This document shows, piece by piece, positions 35,054-43,695 of a stretch of DNA of 64,000 bases (positions are counted from its first letter, which is position 1; every line of letters starts with the position of its first letter). Both the position numbers and the translations under genes were made by a program. The stretch covers positions 1,054,001 through 1,118,000 of the forward strand of contig NZ_SODU01000003.1 in assembly GCF_004366075.1 (NCBI RefSeq), in the 5' to 3' direction. The notes below the pieces were generated by a model, which was not told the DNA's origin, searched no databases, and saw nothing but the letters and a program-made list of their open reading frames with translations. The stretch comes from Kribbella pratensis. GTDB lineage: Bacteria > Actinomycetota > Actinomycetes > Propionibacteriales > Kribbellaceae.

Positions 35054-35425
35054 TCACTTCTTCTTCTTGCCGGCGATCGCCTTACGGCGGCCCTTGCGGC
35101 TACGGGCGTTGGTCCGCGTGCGCTGACCGCGCACCGGAAGCCCGCTGCGGTGCCGGCGACCCTGGTACGACCCGATCTCGATCTTGCGGCGGATGTCCGC
35201 GGTCACCTCGCGACGGAGGTCACCTTCGATCTTGTAGTTGCCTTCGATCCAGTCCCGGAGCTTGACCAGCTCGTCGTCGCCCAGCTCGTGGACGCGCTTG
35301 TCCGGGGAGACCCCGGTGTTCTTCAGTGTCTCCAGGGCGCGTGTGCGGCCCACACCGAAGATGTAGGTCAGAGCGACCTCGATGCGCTTGTCGCGCGGCA
35401 GGTCGACTCCTACGAGGCGTGCCAT
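35054..35425 (-). CDS. rpsM: 30S ribosomal protein S13
   Basis: S13 forms the intersubunit bridge to L5 and contacts the P-site tRNA with its basic tail. The 123-residue protein starts MARLVGVDLPRDKRIEVALT and has the tail GLPVRGQRTRTNARSRKGRR. It follows rpmJ after an unusually long 183-base gap (35426-35608) in which I see no gene or clear structure. Confidence 0.97.
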   Translation of the reverse strand: MARLVGVDLPRDKRIEVALTYIFGVGRTRALETLKNTGVSPDKRVHELGDDELVKLRDWIEGNYKIEGDLRREVTADIRRKIEIGSYQGRRHRSGLPVRGQRTRTNARSRKGRRKAIAGKKKK

Positions 35426-35608
35426 GTGGCGGTGTTCCTTTCGTCAGCAGAGGTGTGGTGGCGCGCTGCGTCCTTGCCCGCCTCGGTGACTTGTGGTGCT
35501 TCACCGGCAAGGCCCCGGCCTCTGTTCCAGGGGCAACGCCCGGGACGGATCCCGGACGAGCATGCGCGCTGTGGTGCGAAAGTGCTGTGCTACTGCGTGA
35601 AGGCTTTG

Positions 35609-35722
35609 TCAGCCCTGCCGCTGCTTGTGCCGCGGGTTCTCGCAGATCACCATGACCCGGCCGTGACGGCGGATCACCTTGCACTTGTCGCAGATCTTCT
35701 TGACGCTCGGATTGACCTTCAT
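35609..35722 (-). CDS. rpmJ: 50S ribosomal protein L36 (zinc form)
   Basis: This 37-residue protein, MKVNPSVKKICDKCKVIRRH onward, has Cys11, Cys14, Cys27 and His32, the four zinc ligands of the C+ form of L36. It stabilises 23S rRNA in the 50S subunit. It sits 33 bases after infA. The start is the ATG whose complement is 35720-35722. Confidence 0.97.
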   Translation of the reverse strand: MKVNPSVKKICDKCKVIRRHGRVMVICENPRHKQRQG

Positions 35723-35755
35723 CGAGCTACTTTCTTCGACAGGTGTTGGTGGGTC

Positions 35756-35977
35756 TTACTTGTACCGATAGACGATGCGACCCCGGGTGAGGTCGTACGG
35801 CGACAGCTCCACGACGACCCGGTCCTCGGGGAGGATCCGGATGTAGTGCTGCCTCATCTTGCCGCTGATGTGCGCGAGCACCTTGTGCCCGTTGGACAGC
35901 TCAACACGGAACATCGCGTTCGGCAGGGCCTCGACGATGGTGCCCTCGAGTTCGATAACTCCCTCTTTTTTGGGCAT
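35756..35977 (-). CDS. infA: translation initiation factor IF-1
   Basis: IF-1 is a 73-residue OB-fold protein that blocks the A site during initiation. It matches the family over its whole length (MPKKEGVIELEGTIVEALPN to LTRGRIVYRYK). It heads the infA-rpmJ-rpsM-rpsK-rpsD-rpoA-rplQ transcription unit, with its own likely promoter at 36033-36063. Confidence 0.98.
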   Translation of the reverse strand: MPKKEGVIELEGTIVEALPNAMFRVELSNGHKVLAHISGKMRQHYIRILPEDRVVVELSPYDLTRGRIVYRYK

Positions 35978-36032
35978 GTCCTCGCACTTCTGTAGACGTG
36001 ACTGGCTATGGCCACAAAGTAGCCAAGGAATG

Positions 36033-36063
36033 AGTGTACGCCACGCACCCAGGCGAAACCCAA
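36033..36063 (-). promoter_or_regulatory. candidate promoter of the infA operon
   Basis: On the minus strand TTGGGT (36063-36058) and TACACT (36038-36033) are separated by 19 bp. The -10 is good and the -35 moderate. The message would have a leader of about 50 nt. A distinct promoter is needed here because the map-side genes do not run into infA without a divergent gene in between. Confidence 0.4.
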
Positions 36064-36074
36064 TCGAGACCGGA

Positions 36075-36404
36075 TCAGCGCACGCGGGAGGCCTCGAGCT
36101 CGGTCAGATGGTCCGATCCCCAGGTGTCCAAGGGTATCAGCGCCTCGTTGAGTGACCGCCCGAGTTCGGTCAGTGAGTACTCCACCTTCGGCGGCACCTG
36201 GTGGAACACCTCCCGATGCACGATGTCGCGCGACTCGAGCTCCCGCAACTGCTGGATCAGCATCTTCTCGGTGACCCCGGTGATCTCCCGCCGCAGCTCC
36301 CCGAACCGCATCGGCCCGTGGTGCAGCGCCCACAGGATCCGCGGCTTCCACTTCCCGCCGATCACGTCGGCGGCCGCATCCAGACCACAGGTGTAGGCGC
36401 GCAT
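36075..36404 (-). CDS. HxlR-family transcriptional regulator
   Basis: This 109-residue winged-HTH protein has the HxlR start MRAYTCGLDAAADVIGGKWK, where Cys6 is the usual redox-sensing position, then LRREITGVTEKMLIQQLREL and HQVPPKVEYSLTELGRSL. HxlR regulators often respond to aldehydes or oxidants and control a divergent oxidoreductase. Here the divergent gene is the imine-reductase-like protein 76 bp away. Confidence 0.9.
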   Translation of the reverse strand: MRAYTCGLDAAADVIGGKWKPRILWALHHGPMRFGELRREITGVTEKMLIQQLRELESRDIVHREVFHQVPPKVEYSLTELGRSLNEALIPLDTWGSDHLTELEASRVR

Positions 36405-36419
36405 GCTTACCTTTCCGTC

Positions 36420-36444
36420 AGTACCTGACTATTTAGTGGGTACT
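36420..36444. promoter_or_regulatory. candidate HxlR operator
   Basis: AGTACC at 36420-36425 and GGTACT at 36439-36444 are exact inverted repeats around a 13-bp A-T-rich centre containing CTATTTAG. The site is in the gap between the two divergent genes, the usual position and form for HxlR binding. Confidence 0.5.
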
Positions 36445-36480
36445 TGTCCATCCTAAAGCCTCGGCTCCAGGGTGGACGGC

Positions 36481-37338
36481 ATGAAGACACCTGTCACCGT
36501 CCTGGGGCTCGGGGCGATGGGGACCGCTCTCGCCCGGGCCTTCCTGGCCGCCGGCCATCCGACCACCGTCTGGAACCGCACGCCCGGCCGCTCCCCCGAA
36601 CTCGACGCGGCACGCGCCGCCACCGCCGGCGAGGCGATCGCGGCCAGTCCGCTCGTTGTGGTCTGCCTGCTCGTCGACGACACCGTCCGCAGCACGCTCG
36701 AGGGCATCGACCTCACCGGCAAGACGATCGTCAACCTCACCAACAGCACGCCCGACCAGGCGCGGACCACAGCGGAGCGAGTCACGGCCGCAGGAGCGCA
36801 GTACGTCGACGGCGGGATCATGGCCGTCCCCGCGATGATCGGCGGACCCGCGGCCTTCATCTTCTACAGCGGCGTACCGGAAGCCTTCGAGAAGCATCGC
36901 GCCGACCTGTCCGCGCTGGCACGTCCCGAGTACGTCGGCGCCGACCCGGGCCTCGCCGCGCTCTACGACATCGCGTTGCTGAGCGCGATGTACGGGATGT
37001 TCGGCGGCGCCCACCACGCGCTGGCGCTCATCGGCACCGAAAACGTCCCCGCCGAACCGTTCACGGAACGCTTCCTGCTTCCGTGGCTGACCGCGATGCT
37101 CGGCTCCCTGCCTCGCATCGCCGACGAGCTCGACAACGGCCCGTCCGGCACAGCCGGCTCGAACCTCGCGATGCAAGCAGCCGCCTACGACAACCTGACC
37201 GGCACATCCATCGCGCAAGGCGTTGACCCGATGCTGCTGGAGCCGATGGGCGGGTTGCTGCGCAAGGCCGTTGCCGCTGGGCACGGCGATGCGGACCTCG
37301 CAGCGCTCGTCGGCTTGCTCAGGACTCCTGCCGGGTAG
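36481..37338 (+). CDS. imine-reductase-like NADP(H)-dependent oxidoreductase
   Basis: This 285-residue protein has a Rossmann domain with GLGAMGTALARAFLAAGH at residues 9-26 and WNRTPG, where the Arg selects NADPH. The second half is the helical 6-phosphogluconate-dehydrogenase-type domain. GGIMAVPAMIGGPAAFIFYS near residue 125 and ALYDIALLSAMYGMFGGAHH near 170 resemble the imine reductase (IRED) family. The natural substrate is unknown. ATG 36481 follows AGGGTGGA; a GTG at 36472 is an alternative. Its 3' end overlaps the convergent membrane-protein gene by 20 bases. Confidence 0.8.
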   Translation: MKTPVTVLGLGAMGTALARAFLAAGHPTTVWNRTPGRSPELDAARAATAGEAIAASPLVVVCLLVDDTVRSTLEGIDLTGKTIVNLTNSTPDQARTTAERVTAAGAQYVDGGIMAVPAMIGGPAAFIFYSGVPEAFEKHRADLSALARPEYVGADPGLAALYDIALLSAMYGMFGGAHHALALIGTENVPAEPFTERFLLPWLTAMLGSLPRIADELDNGPSGTAGSNLAMQAAAYDNLTGTSIAQGVDPMLLEPMGGLLRKAVAAGHGDADLAALVGLLRTPAG

Positions 37339-38134
37339 CGGCCCACTGTTCGCCCGCGCGCCAGATCTGTTCGGGCATCAGGTCCAGCAGGTCGCAGGCC
37401 GCGTCCAGTTGCGCGAGGGCGGTGGTCGCGTCCCGGTACGCCGGGAGGATCGCAACGAACCGCCGGCCCTCGCAGCTGAAACCGAACGCCGGTACGTCGG
37501 CCAGCGCCTCGACCGCCCGCGGATGCAGGACCGCCATCGCGTGGTCCTCGCGCCCGTTGAACAAGCGGTACTGCGCCGGCAGCCCGTCGATCGTCAACGG
37601 CAACGGCAGGTAGCTCGCAGCCGCGACCGGTGCGAGCCCCGAAGGCAGCACCTGCAACGGCGGCAGCGGCCGATCCACGTGCAGATCGAGGAAGTCGAAG
37701 CCGAGTTCACGTCGCCGTACCTTGTGCCGGAACCGCCCGGTCCAGAACTCCCGGCCGCGATGGCTGCCGGACGTCACGTCGACGACCTCGGCCTCCGGAT
37801 CCGCGTCGAACGGTGGGAACTGCCAACGATCCAGTAGTTCCCTCCCGGACGCGCTGATCCGCCAGCCGAGCTGCCCGGCCGCATCGGCCCACGCGCGTCG
37901 CCGGCGGCCGTCACGGATCCGCAGCAGCACCGTGACCCCGATCAGCACCAGGAACCAGGCCATCACCAGCCAGCCCACCCAGCGCGGCTCCAGCAGTAAC
38001 CCGGCGATCGCCAGTGGTACGGCGACGGCGAACCAGATCACGTAGACGATCGCGGCCCCTTGGTGCAGCTGCCATGCCAGATCCGGCCGCAGCCGCGGAC
38101 CGGTCACACGTCGGCTGACCGGGGCCGTCGTCAA
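37319..38134 (-). CDS. two-helix membrane protein of unknown function
   Basis: This protein of about 271 residues has two predicted helices near the N-terminus (GAAIVYVIWFAVAVPLAIAG and WLVMAWFLVLIGVTVLL) and a soluble C-terminal domain of about 190 residues, with no motif I can name. The start is uncertain: TTG 38134 overlaps the upstream stop (TTGA), while ATG 38173 would overlap the upstream gene by 43 bases. Its stop lies inside the end of the imine-reductase-like gene. Confidence 0.6.
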   Translation of the reverse strand: MTTAPVSRRVTGPRLRPDLAWQLHQGAAIVYVIWFAVAVPLAIAGLLLEPRWVGWLVMAWFLVLIGVTVLLRIRDGRRRRAWADAAGQLGWRISASGRELLDRWQFPPFDADPEAEVVDVTSGSHRGREFWTGRFRHKVRRRELGFDFLDLHVDRPLPPLQVLPSGLAPVAAASYLPLPLTIDGLPAQYRLFNGREDHAMAVLHPRAVEALADVPAFGFSCEGRRFVAILPAYRDATTALAQLDAACDLLDLMPEQIWRAGEQWAATRQES

Positions 38135-38577
38135 CGGCGCCTGCCGAGGCCGCCGAGGGCGATGATCGCCCACGGGATCAGCAGCCAGACCGGCCAGAAG
38201 TGCGGCCAGTGCCCGCCGTTGCCGATCCCGATCACGAACCAGATCAGCACGTTGATCAGCACGACACCGGTGAATCCGCCCACGGACCTGCGTCCGCGGT
38301 CCGGGTGGTTGTCCTTCTTCCGCTCCGGGAAGTTCCCCGGCTCCGGCCCCGGCTTGCTGTCCTGCACCACCTTGGGCGTCTCGTACGTGCGGACCGCCGG
38401 CAGGTCACGCACCAGCGGCTCGAGCTCGCCGTACGTCTGCACGGTGTAGAGCTGGTCGAGACGGGACGAGAACTCGGGCTGGTCCAGCCGGCCGTCCGCG
38501 AACGCGTCCCGCAACCGCCCGGCGATCTTGTCCCGGTCGGCTTCGGTGAAACGCTGGTGCGGCTGGTACTGAGGCAT
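38131..38577 (-). CDS. DUF1707-family small membrane protein
   Basis: This 148-residue protein has the DUF1707 domain at about residues 9-60 (FTEADRDKIAGRLRDAFADG, RLDQPEFSSRLDQLYTVQTY), a short linker and two helices near the C-terminus (VVLINVLIWFVIGIG, WLLIPWAIIALGGLG). DUF1707 proteins are common in actinobacteria and the function is unknown. It lies 63 bases after map on the same strand. Confidence 0.75.
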   Translation of the reverse strand: MPQYQPHQRFTEADRDKIAGRLRDAFADGRLDQPEFSSRLDQLYTVQTYGELEPLVRDLPAVRTYETPKVVQDSKPGPEPGNFPERKKDNHPDRGRRSVGGFTGVVLINVLIWFVIGIGNGGHWPHFWPVWLLIPWAIIALGGLGRRR

Positions 38578-38640
38578 GTCTCAAGTGTGCCTCAGCCCCG
38601 GTCCCTCCGCGTCCCCCAACGGGTGGACCCACGGCGTCCC

Positions 38641-39462
38641 TCAGTCGGCGAGGGCGCCGAACTTGATGCCGAGCTCGGCGAGCTTCGCCTCGCCGCCGTC
38701 GAGCGCGGTCAGCACCCACGGGCCGGCCGGGGTCAGCGTGAAGGTGTGCTCGGTGTGGGCGGCGTACCGGCCATCGTCGGTGACGACCGTCCAGTCGTCC
38801 TCGAGCGTGTGGTTGTCCTGCTTGCCGAGCGTGAGCATCGGCTCGACGGCCAGTGCCATGCCCTCGACCAGCTTCGGGCCGCGACCGGGCCGGCCGAAGT
38901 TCGGCACGTTCGGCGGCTGGTGCATCGCCGAACCGATCCCGTGGCCGACGAAGTCCTCGACGATCCCGTACGACGAGTTCGCGCGGACATGCGCCTCGAC
39001 CGCGGCCGAGATGTCCGACAGCCGCCCGCCGAGCCGCGCCGCGGCGAACCCGCGCCACATCGACTCCTCGCAGATCCGGGCGAGCTCCAGCAGCTCCGCG
39101 TCCACGTCGCCGACCGGCACGGTGATCGCGGCGTCGCCGTGCCACCCGTCCACGATCGCACCGCAGTCGATCGAGATCAGGTCGCCGTCGGCCAGTACCC
39201 GGTCGCCCGGGATGCCGTGCACGATCTCGTCGTTCACCGACGCGCAGATCGAGCCGGTGAAGCCGTGGTAGCCCTTGAACGACGGCGTCGCGCCGGAGGA
39301 CCGGATGTTGTCCTCCGCGATCGCGTCCAGCTCGCCGGTGGTGATGCCGGCCCGGACCGCACCGCGGAGCAGCTCCAGCGTGCGGCCGACCACCAGGCCG
39401 GCCTTACGCATGGCGAGGATCTGCTCGCGGGTCTTGATCTCGATACCGCGGTCCCTAAACAT
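38641..39462 (-). CDS. map: methionine aminopeptidase
   Basis: Map removes the N-terminal Met from nascent proteins. The 273-residue type I enzyme has the metal ligands in SIDCGAIVDGWHGDAAITVP, VGHGIGSAMHQPP, EPMLTLG and HTEHTFTLT. It lies 17 bases after adk. The ATG at 39462 is preferred over the GTG just before it. In many actinobacteria infA follows directly; here about 2.7 kb of other genes intervene. Confidence 0.96.
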   Translation of the reverse strand: MFRDRGIEIKTREQILAMRKAGLVVGRTLELLRGAVRAGITTGELDAIAEDNIRSSGATPSFKGYHGFTGSICASVNDEIVHGIPGDRVLADGDLISIDCGAIVDGWHGDAAITVPVGDVDAELLELARICEESMWRGFAAARLGGRLSDISAAVEAHVRANSSYGIVEDFVGHGIGSAMHQPPNVPNFGRPGRGPKLVEGMALAVEPMLTLGKQDNHTLEDDWTVVTDDGRYAAHTEHTFTLTPAGPWVLTALDGGEAKLAELGIKFGALAD

Positions 39463-39479
39463 CACAGCACGTCATCGGG

Positions 39480-40052
39480 TTACTCGGTCACCGTCTTGAG
39501 TGCGGCGAGCACCCGCTCGCTCACTTCGTCGATCTCGCCGACGCCGTCGACCTCGACCAGCAGGCCGCGCTCGGCGTACACCTGCAGCAGCGGCTTGGTC
39601 TCGGCGGTGTAGACGTCCTGCCGGTGCCGGACAACCTCTTCGGAATCGTCCGTCCGACCCTCGATGTGCGCCCGCTTCGTCATCCGCTCGACGAGTACGT
39701 CGATGTCGGCGACCAGGGCGACCACTGCATCCAGCTTGTGACCGTGGTCGGCCAGGATCTCGTCCAGCGTGCCGACCTGGGCCAGCGTCCGCGGGTACCC
39801 GTCGAGCAGGAACCCCTCGCCGGCGTCGGCCTCGGACAGCCGGTCGCGCACCATCGCGTTCGTGACCTCGTCGGGGACGTAGTCGCCGGCGTCCATGTAC
39901 CGCTTGGCCTCGATACCCAGCGGCGTCTCGTCCTTCACGTTCGCACGGAAGATGTCGCCGGTGGACACGGCCGGGATCTTCAGGCGTTCCGCAAGCACCT
40001 TTGCCTGCGTGCCCTTGCCCGCCCCGGGCGGACCCATCAGCAACATTCTCAT
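39480..40052 (-). CDS. adk: adenylate kinase (short form)
   Basis: Adk interconverts ATP plus AMP and two ADP. The 190-residue protein has the P-loop GPPGAGKGT at residues 7-15, STGDIFRANV, GYPRTLAQ and a short lid (AHIEGRTDDSEEVV) without the zinc Cys residues of longer forms. Its ATG overlaps the secY stop by one base (TGATG). Confidence 0.97.
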   Translation of the reverse strand: MRMLLMGPPGAGKGTQAKVLAERLKIPAVSTGDIFRANVKDETPLGIEAKRYMDAGDYVPDEVTNAMVRDRLSEADAGEGFLLDGYPRTLAQVGTLDEILADHGHKLDAVVALVADIDVLVERMTKRAHIEGRTDDSEEVVRHRQDVYTAETKPLLQVYAERGLLVEVDGVGEIDEVSERVLAALKTVTE

Positions 40053-41353
40053 CAGCGCAGGAACCCTTCGTAGTTTCGCTGCTGCAGCTGACTCTCGATC
40101 TGCTTCACCGTGTCGAGTCCGACGCCGACCATGATCAGGATCGACGTACCGCCGAACGGGAAGTTCTGGCTCGCGTTCAGCAGGACGAGAGCGACCAGCG
40201 GGATCATCGAGATCGCCGCAAGATAGATCGCGCCGGGCAGCGTGATGCGGTCCAACACGTACTTGAGGTATTCCTCGGTCGGCCGTCCCGCCCGGATGCC
40301 CGGGATGAAGCCGCCGTACTTCTTCATGTTGTCGGCGACCTCCTTCGGGTTGAAGGTGATCGAGACGTAGAAGTACGTGAAGAAGATGATCAGAGCGACG
40401 TACGTCGCCATGTAGATCGGGTGGTCGCCCTTGACCAAGTTGCCCTGGATCCAGTTGGACCAGCCCTTGCCCTGCTGGAACTGACTGACCAGAACGGGGA
40501 GATACAGCAGGCTGGAGGCGAAGATGACCGGGATGACGCCGGCCTGGTTGACCTTCAGCGGGATGTACGTCGAGGTGCCGCCGAACATCTTGCGGCCCAC
40601 CATGCGCTTGGCGTACTGCACCGGGATCCGGCGCTGGGCCTGCTCGATGAAGATGACCGCGGCCATGATGACCAGACCGATCGCGATCACCACGACGAAG
40701 GTGGTGACGCCCTTCTGCTTGCGGATGCTCCACAGCTGGGTCGGGAAGGTGGCGACGATCTGGGTGAAGATCAGGATCGACATACCGTTACCGACGCCAC
40801 GGTCGGTGATCAGCTCGCCGAGCCACATGATCACGCCGGTGCCGGCGGTCATGGTCAGCACCATCACCATGATGGTGAACCAGTCGTCCTTGTAGAGCAG
40901 CGGCTCGCTGCAGCCCTGGAACAACCGTCCCGGCGTCCGGGCCAGCGCGACGAACGCGGTGGACTGCAGGATCGCCAGACCGACGGTCAGGAACCGGGTG
41001 TACTGCGTGATCTTGCCCTGGCCCGCCTGGCCTTCCTTCTTCAGCGACTCCAGCCGCGGGATCACCACGGTGAGCAGCTGCAGGATGATGCTGGCGGTGA
41101 TGTACGGCATGATGCCGAGCGCGAAGATCGCGAGCTGCAGCAGTGCGCCGCCGGAGAACAGGTTGATCAAGTTGTACAGGTTGGCGTTCTGGCCGCCCTG
41201 GGAGATCTTGATACACGTGTGCAGCGACTGGACGTTCACACCGGGAGCCGGAACGACGGAGCCGATCCGGAAGATCACGACAATGAAGAGCACGAACAAG
41301 ATCTTCCGGCGCAGGTCCGGAGTCTTGAACGCGTTGGCAAAGGCGCCTAACAC
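40052..41353 (-). CDS. secY: preprotein translocase subunit SecY
   Basis: SecY is the channel of the Sec translocon. The 433-residue protein has ten predicted helices, beginning KTPDLRRKILFVLFIVVIF, the plug region after helix 1 and the cytoplasmic loop GRPTEEYLKYVLDRITLPGA. I chose GTG 41353, which follows GGAGGACAG; the frame is open further up to 41416 but that part is not SecY. It lies 134 bases after rplO, a gap that holds a hairpin. Confidence 0.96.
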   Translation of the reverse strand: MLGAFANAFKTPDLRRKILFVLFIVVIFRIGSVVPAPGVNVQSLHTCIKISQGGQNANLYNLINLFSGGALLQLAIFALGIMPYITASIILQLLTVVIPRLESLKKEGQAGQGKITQYTRFLTVGLAILQSTAFVALARTPGRLFQGCSEPLLYKDDWFTIMVMVLTMTAGTGVIMWLGELITDRGVGNGMSILIFTQIVATFPTQLWSIRKQKGVTTFVVVIAIGLVIMAAVIFIEQAQRRIPVQYAKRMVGRKMFGGTSTYIPLKVNQAGVIPVIFASSLLYLPVLVSQFQQGKGWSNWIQGNLVKGDHPIYMATYVALIIFFTYFYVSITFNPKEVADNMKKYGGFIPGIRAGRPTEEYLKYVLDRITLPGAIYLAAISMIPLVALVLLNASQNFPFGGTSILIMVGVGLDTVKQIESQLQQRNYEGFLR

Positions 41354-41372
41354 CCTGTCCTCCCACAAGTTT

Positions 41373-41394
41373 CCCTGCCGCGGGCACGGCAGGG
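41373..41394 (-). other. hairpin in the rplO-secY gap
   Basis: CCCTGCCG (41373-41380) and CGGCAGGG (41387-41394) form an 8-bp stem around CGGGCA. The 134-bp gap it sits in is among the largest inside the spc operon. It may attenuate transcription or be an RNA cleavage site between L15 and SecY. Confidence 0.4.
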
Positions 41395-41487
41395 GCCTAG
41401 CTAAGCCGCTGGGCAAGAGACGAACCAGGGCTCGTCCGACCGGCGCAGGATATCAAGCACCGGGCGTTACGAGCCCTGGACCTCGTG

Positions 41488-41928
41488 TCACACCTCGGTC
41501 GTGGTCCCCCCAGCCGCCTGGATCTTGTCCGTGGCGGACTTGGAGAACTTGTTGGCCGAGACCTGCAGTGCCACGGTCAGTTCGCCGTCACCCAGTACCT
41601 TGACCGGCTGACCGCTACGAACCGCGCCCTTGGCGACCAGGTCGGCAATGCCGACCTCGCCACCGTCGGGGAACAGTTGTCCGAGCTTGTCCAGGTTAAC
41701 GACCTGGAACTCCACCCGGTTCCTGCTCTTGAAGCCCTTCAGCTTCGGGAGCCGCATGTGCAGCGGCATCTGGCCACCCTCGAACCACTCGGGGATGTTG
41801 TTACGCGCCTTGCTGCCCTTGGTACCGCGGCCGGCGGTCTTGCCCTTGCTGCCCTCACCACGACCCACGCGGGTCTTGGCGGTCTTGGCACCGGGCGCCG
41901 GACGCAGGTGATGAACCTTGAGCGCCAT
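41488..41928 (-). CDS. rplO: 50S ribosomal protein L15
   Basis: L15 is a late-assembly 50S protein. The 146-residue product starts MALKVHHLRPAPGAKTAKTR and has the Gly/Lys-rich RNA-binding region VGRGEGSKGKTAGRGTKGSK and IPEWFEGGQMPLHMRLPKLK. It begins one base after rpmD ends. Confidence 0.97.
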   Translation of the reverse strand: MALKVHHLRPAPGAKTAKTRVGRGEGSKGKTAGRGTKGSKARNNIPEWFEGGQMPLHMRLPKLKGFKSRNRVEFQVVNLDKLGQLFPDGGEVGIADLVAKGAVRSGQPVKVLGDGELTVALQVSANKFSKSATDKIQAAGGTTTEV

Positions 41929-41929
41929 G

Positions 41930-42112
41930 TCAGTCGACCTCCTCGACGGTGATGAGGTGGCGAACCGCACGCACCATGCCGCGAACCTCGGGCTTGTCCT
42001 CGTGGACGGCGCTGTCGCCGATCCGCTTGACGCCCAGGGTGCGCAACGTGTCGCGCTGGTTCTGCTTACCACCGATGCCCGAACGGATCTGGGTCACCTT
42101 CAAGCGTGCCAT
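41930..42112 (-). CDS. rpmD: 50S ribosomal protein L30
   Basis: This 60-residue protein starts MARLKVTQIRSGIGGKQNQR and has the L30 motif TLRTLGVKRIGDSAVHED. Its start codon overlaps the rpsE stop by one base (TGATG). L30 is not found in all bacteria; its presence is normal in actinobacteria. Confidence 0.96.
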   Translation of the reverse strand: MARLKVTQIRSGIGGKQNQRDTLRTLGVKRIGDSAVHEDKPEVRGMVRAVRHLITVEEVD

Positions 42113-42711
42113 CAGGAAGCCGCCTCCGCCCGCGCCTTCAGCAGGGCCGCCGGAGCGACGTCCTCGACCGGCAGACCACGGCGCGCGGCCACGGCTTCCG
42201 GGGTCTCCAGGCTGCGCAACGCCGCAACGGTGGCGTGCACCACGTTGATGGAGTTGGACGAACCCAGCGACTTGCTGAGGATGTCGTGGATCCCGGCGCA
42301 CTCCAGTACGGCGCGCGCCGAGCCACCCGCGATCACACCGGTACCGGGAGCGGCCGGACGCAGCATGACAACGCCTGCGGCCTTCTCGCCCTGGACCGGG
42401 TGCGGGATGGTGCCCTGGATCCGCGGCACCTTGAAGAATGCCTTCTTGGCCTCCTCGACGCCCTTGGCGATCGCCGCGGGCACCTCCTTGGCCTTGCCGT
42501 AACCCACACCGACGGTGCCATCGCCGTCGCCGACGACCACGAGGGCGGTGAAGCTGAAGCGACGACCACCCTTCACGACCTTGGCGACACGGTTGATGGC
42601 TACCACGCGCTCGATGTAGGCGGTCTTGTCCGCCTGCTGACCGCGACCACCGTCGCGGCCACGGCGCTCACCACCGGCGCCGCCTCCGCGACGCTGCTGG
42701 CCTCCGCTCAT
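42112..42711 (-). CDS. rpsE: 30S ribosomal protein S5
   Basis: S5 contributes to mRNA entry and decoding accuracy. The 199-residue protein has a Gly/Arg-rich N-terminal extension (GGQQRRGGGAGGERRGRDGG), then ERVVAINRVAKVVKGGRRFS, GVGYGKAKEVPAAI and NSINVVHATVAALRSL. It lies 28 bases after rplR. Confidence 0.97.
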   Translation of the reverse strand: MSGGQQRRGGGAGGERRGRDGGRGQQADKTAYIERVVAINRVAKVVKGGRRFSFTALVVVGDGDGTVGVGYGKAKEVPAAIAKGVEEAKKAFFKVPRIQGTIPHPVQGEKAAGVVMLRPAAPGTGVIAGGSARAVLECAGIHDILSKSLGSSNSINVVHATVAALRSLETPEAVAARRGLPVEDVAPAALLKARAEAAS

Positions 42712-42739
42712 TTCGAACTACCTTCTTCCCTTGTCGCCA

Positions 42740-43123
42740 TCAGAAGCCGAGCCCGCCCTCGCGGGCGGCGTCGGCCAGGGCCGCGATGCGGCCGTGGTAC
42801 TTGTTCCCGGCCCGGTCGAAGACGACCGAGTCGATGCCGGCGGCCTTGGCCCGGTCGGCGATCAGCCCGCCGACGGTCTTGGCCTTGTCGGTCTTGTTCG
42901 CCTCCGCGCCACGCAGGTCGGCCTCCATGGTGGAAGCCGAGACCAGCGTCTTGCCGGCGACGTCGTCGATGACCTGCGCGAACAGGTGCTTCGACGACTT
43001 CGAGACCACCAGGCGCGGCCGCTCGGCCGTGCCGTTGATCTTCTTCCGGACCCGGATCTGCCGACGCAGCCGGGAAGACGTCTTCTTGGCGGAGTGCTTG
43101 TGCGGACGCAGTCCGATCGCCAT
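42740..43123 (-). CDS. rplR: 50S ribosomal protein L18
   Basis: L18 binds 5S rRNA with L5. The 127-residue product has RLRRQIRVRKKINGTAERPR, SKHLFAQVIDDVAGKTLVSA and DRAGNKYHGRIAALADAARE. It starts two bases after rplF ends. Confidence 0.97.
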   Translation of the reverse strand: MAIGLRPHKHSAKKTSSRLRRQIRVRKKINGTAERPRLVVSKSSKHLFAQVIDDVAGKTLVSASTMEADLRGAEANKTDKAKTVGGLIADRAKAAGIDSVVFDRAGNKYHGRIAALADAAREGGLGF

Positions 43124-43125
43124 GG

Positions 43126-43668
43126 TTACTTACCAGCCTTTCCGACCTTGCGGCGCACCTGCTCGCCCGCGTACCGCACACCCTTGCCCTTGTACGGCTC
43201 GGGCTTGCGCAGCTTGCGGATGTTGGCGGCGACCTCACCGACGGACTGCTTGTCGATGCCGATGACCGAGAAGCGGGTCGGCGCCTCCACGTTGAAGGTG
43301 ATGCCCTCAGGGGCGTCGACCGTGATCGTGTGGCTGTACCCGAGCGAGAACTCCAACTGGGTCGGTCCCTTGGACAGGACGCGGTACCCGACGCCGACGA
43401 TCTCGAGCTTCTTCTCGTAGCCTTCCGTCACGCCGGTCACCAGGTTGGCGATCAGGGTGCGGGACAGGCCGTGCAGTTCCTTGCTCTTGCGCTGGTCGTC
43501 GGGGCGGGTCACGGCGATCGCGCCGTCCTCGTCCCGGTTGACCACGATGGGCTCAGCGACGACGTGCGACAGCTGACCCTTGGGACCCTTGACAGTGACC
43601 GTCTGGCCGTCGATCGTGACGTCGACGCCGGACGGGACCGTGACCGGGAGCTTACCGATGCGAGACAT
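43126..43668 (-). CDS. rplF: 50S ribosomal protein L6
   Basis: L6 lies at the base of the L7/L12 stalk near the factor-binding site. The 180-residue protein starts MSRIGKLPVTVPSGVDVTID and ends with the conserved EPYKGKGVRYAGEQVRRKVG. The gap to rpsH is 27 bases. Confidence 0.97.
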   Translation of the reverse strand: MSRIGKLPVTVPSGVDVTIDGQTVTVKGPKGQLSHVVAEPIVVNRDEDGAIAVTRPDDQRKSKELHGLSRTLIANLVTGVTEGYEKKLEIVGVGYRVLSKGPTQLEFSLGYSHTITVDAPEGITFNVEAPTRFSVIGIDKQSVGEVAANIRKLRKPEPYKGKGVRYAGEQVRRKVGKAGK

Positions 43669-43695
43669 TTCTGTGGTCCTCCTTCCGGTTCTTCG

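Noticed and set aside
35426..35608. A small gene or RNA in the 183-bp rpsM-rpmJ gap
   Set aside because: No start with a ribosome site, conserved motif or clear stem was found; I see nothing in it that supports a feature.
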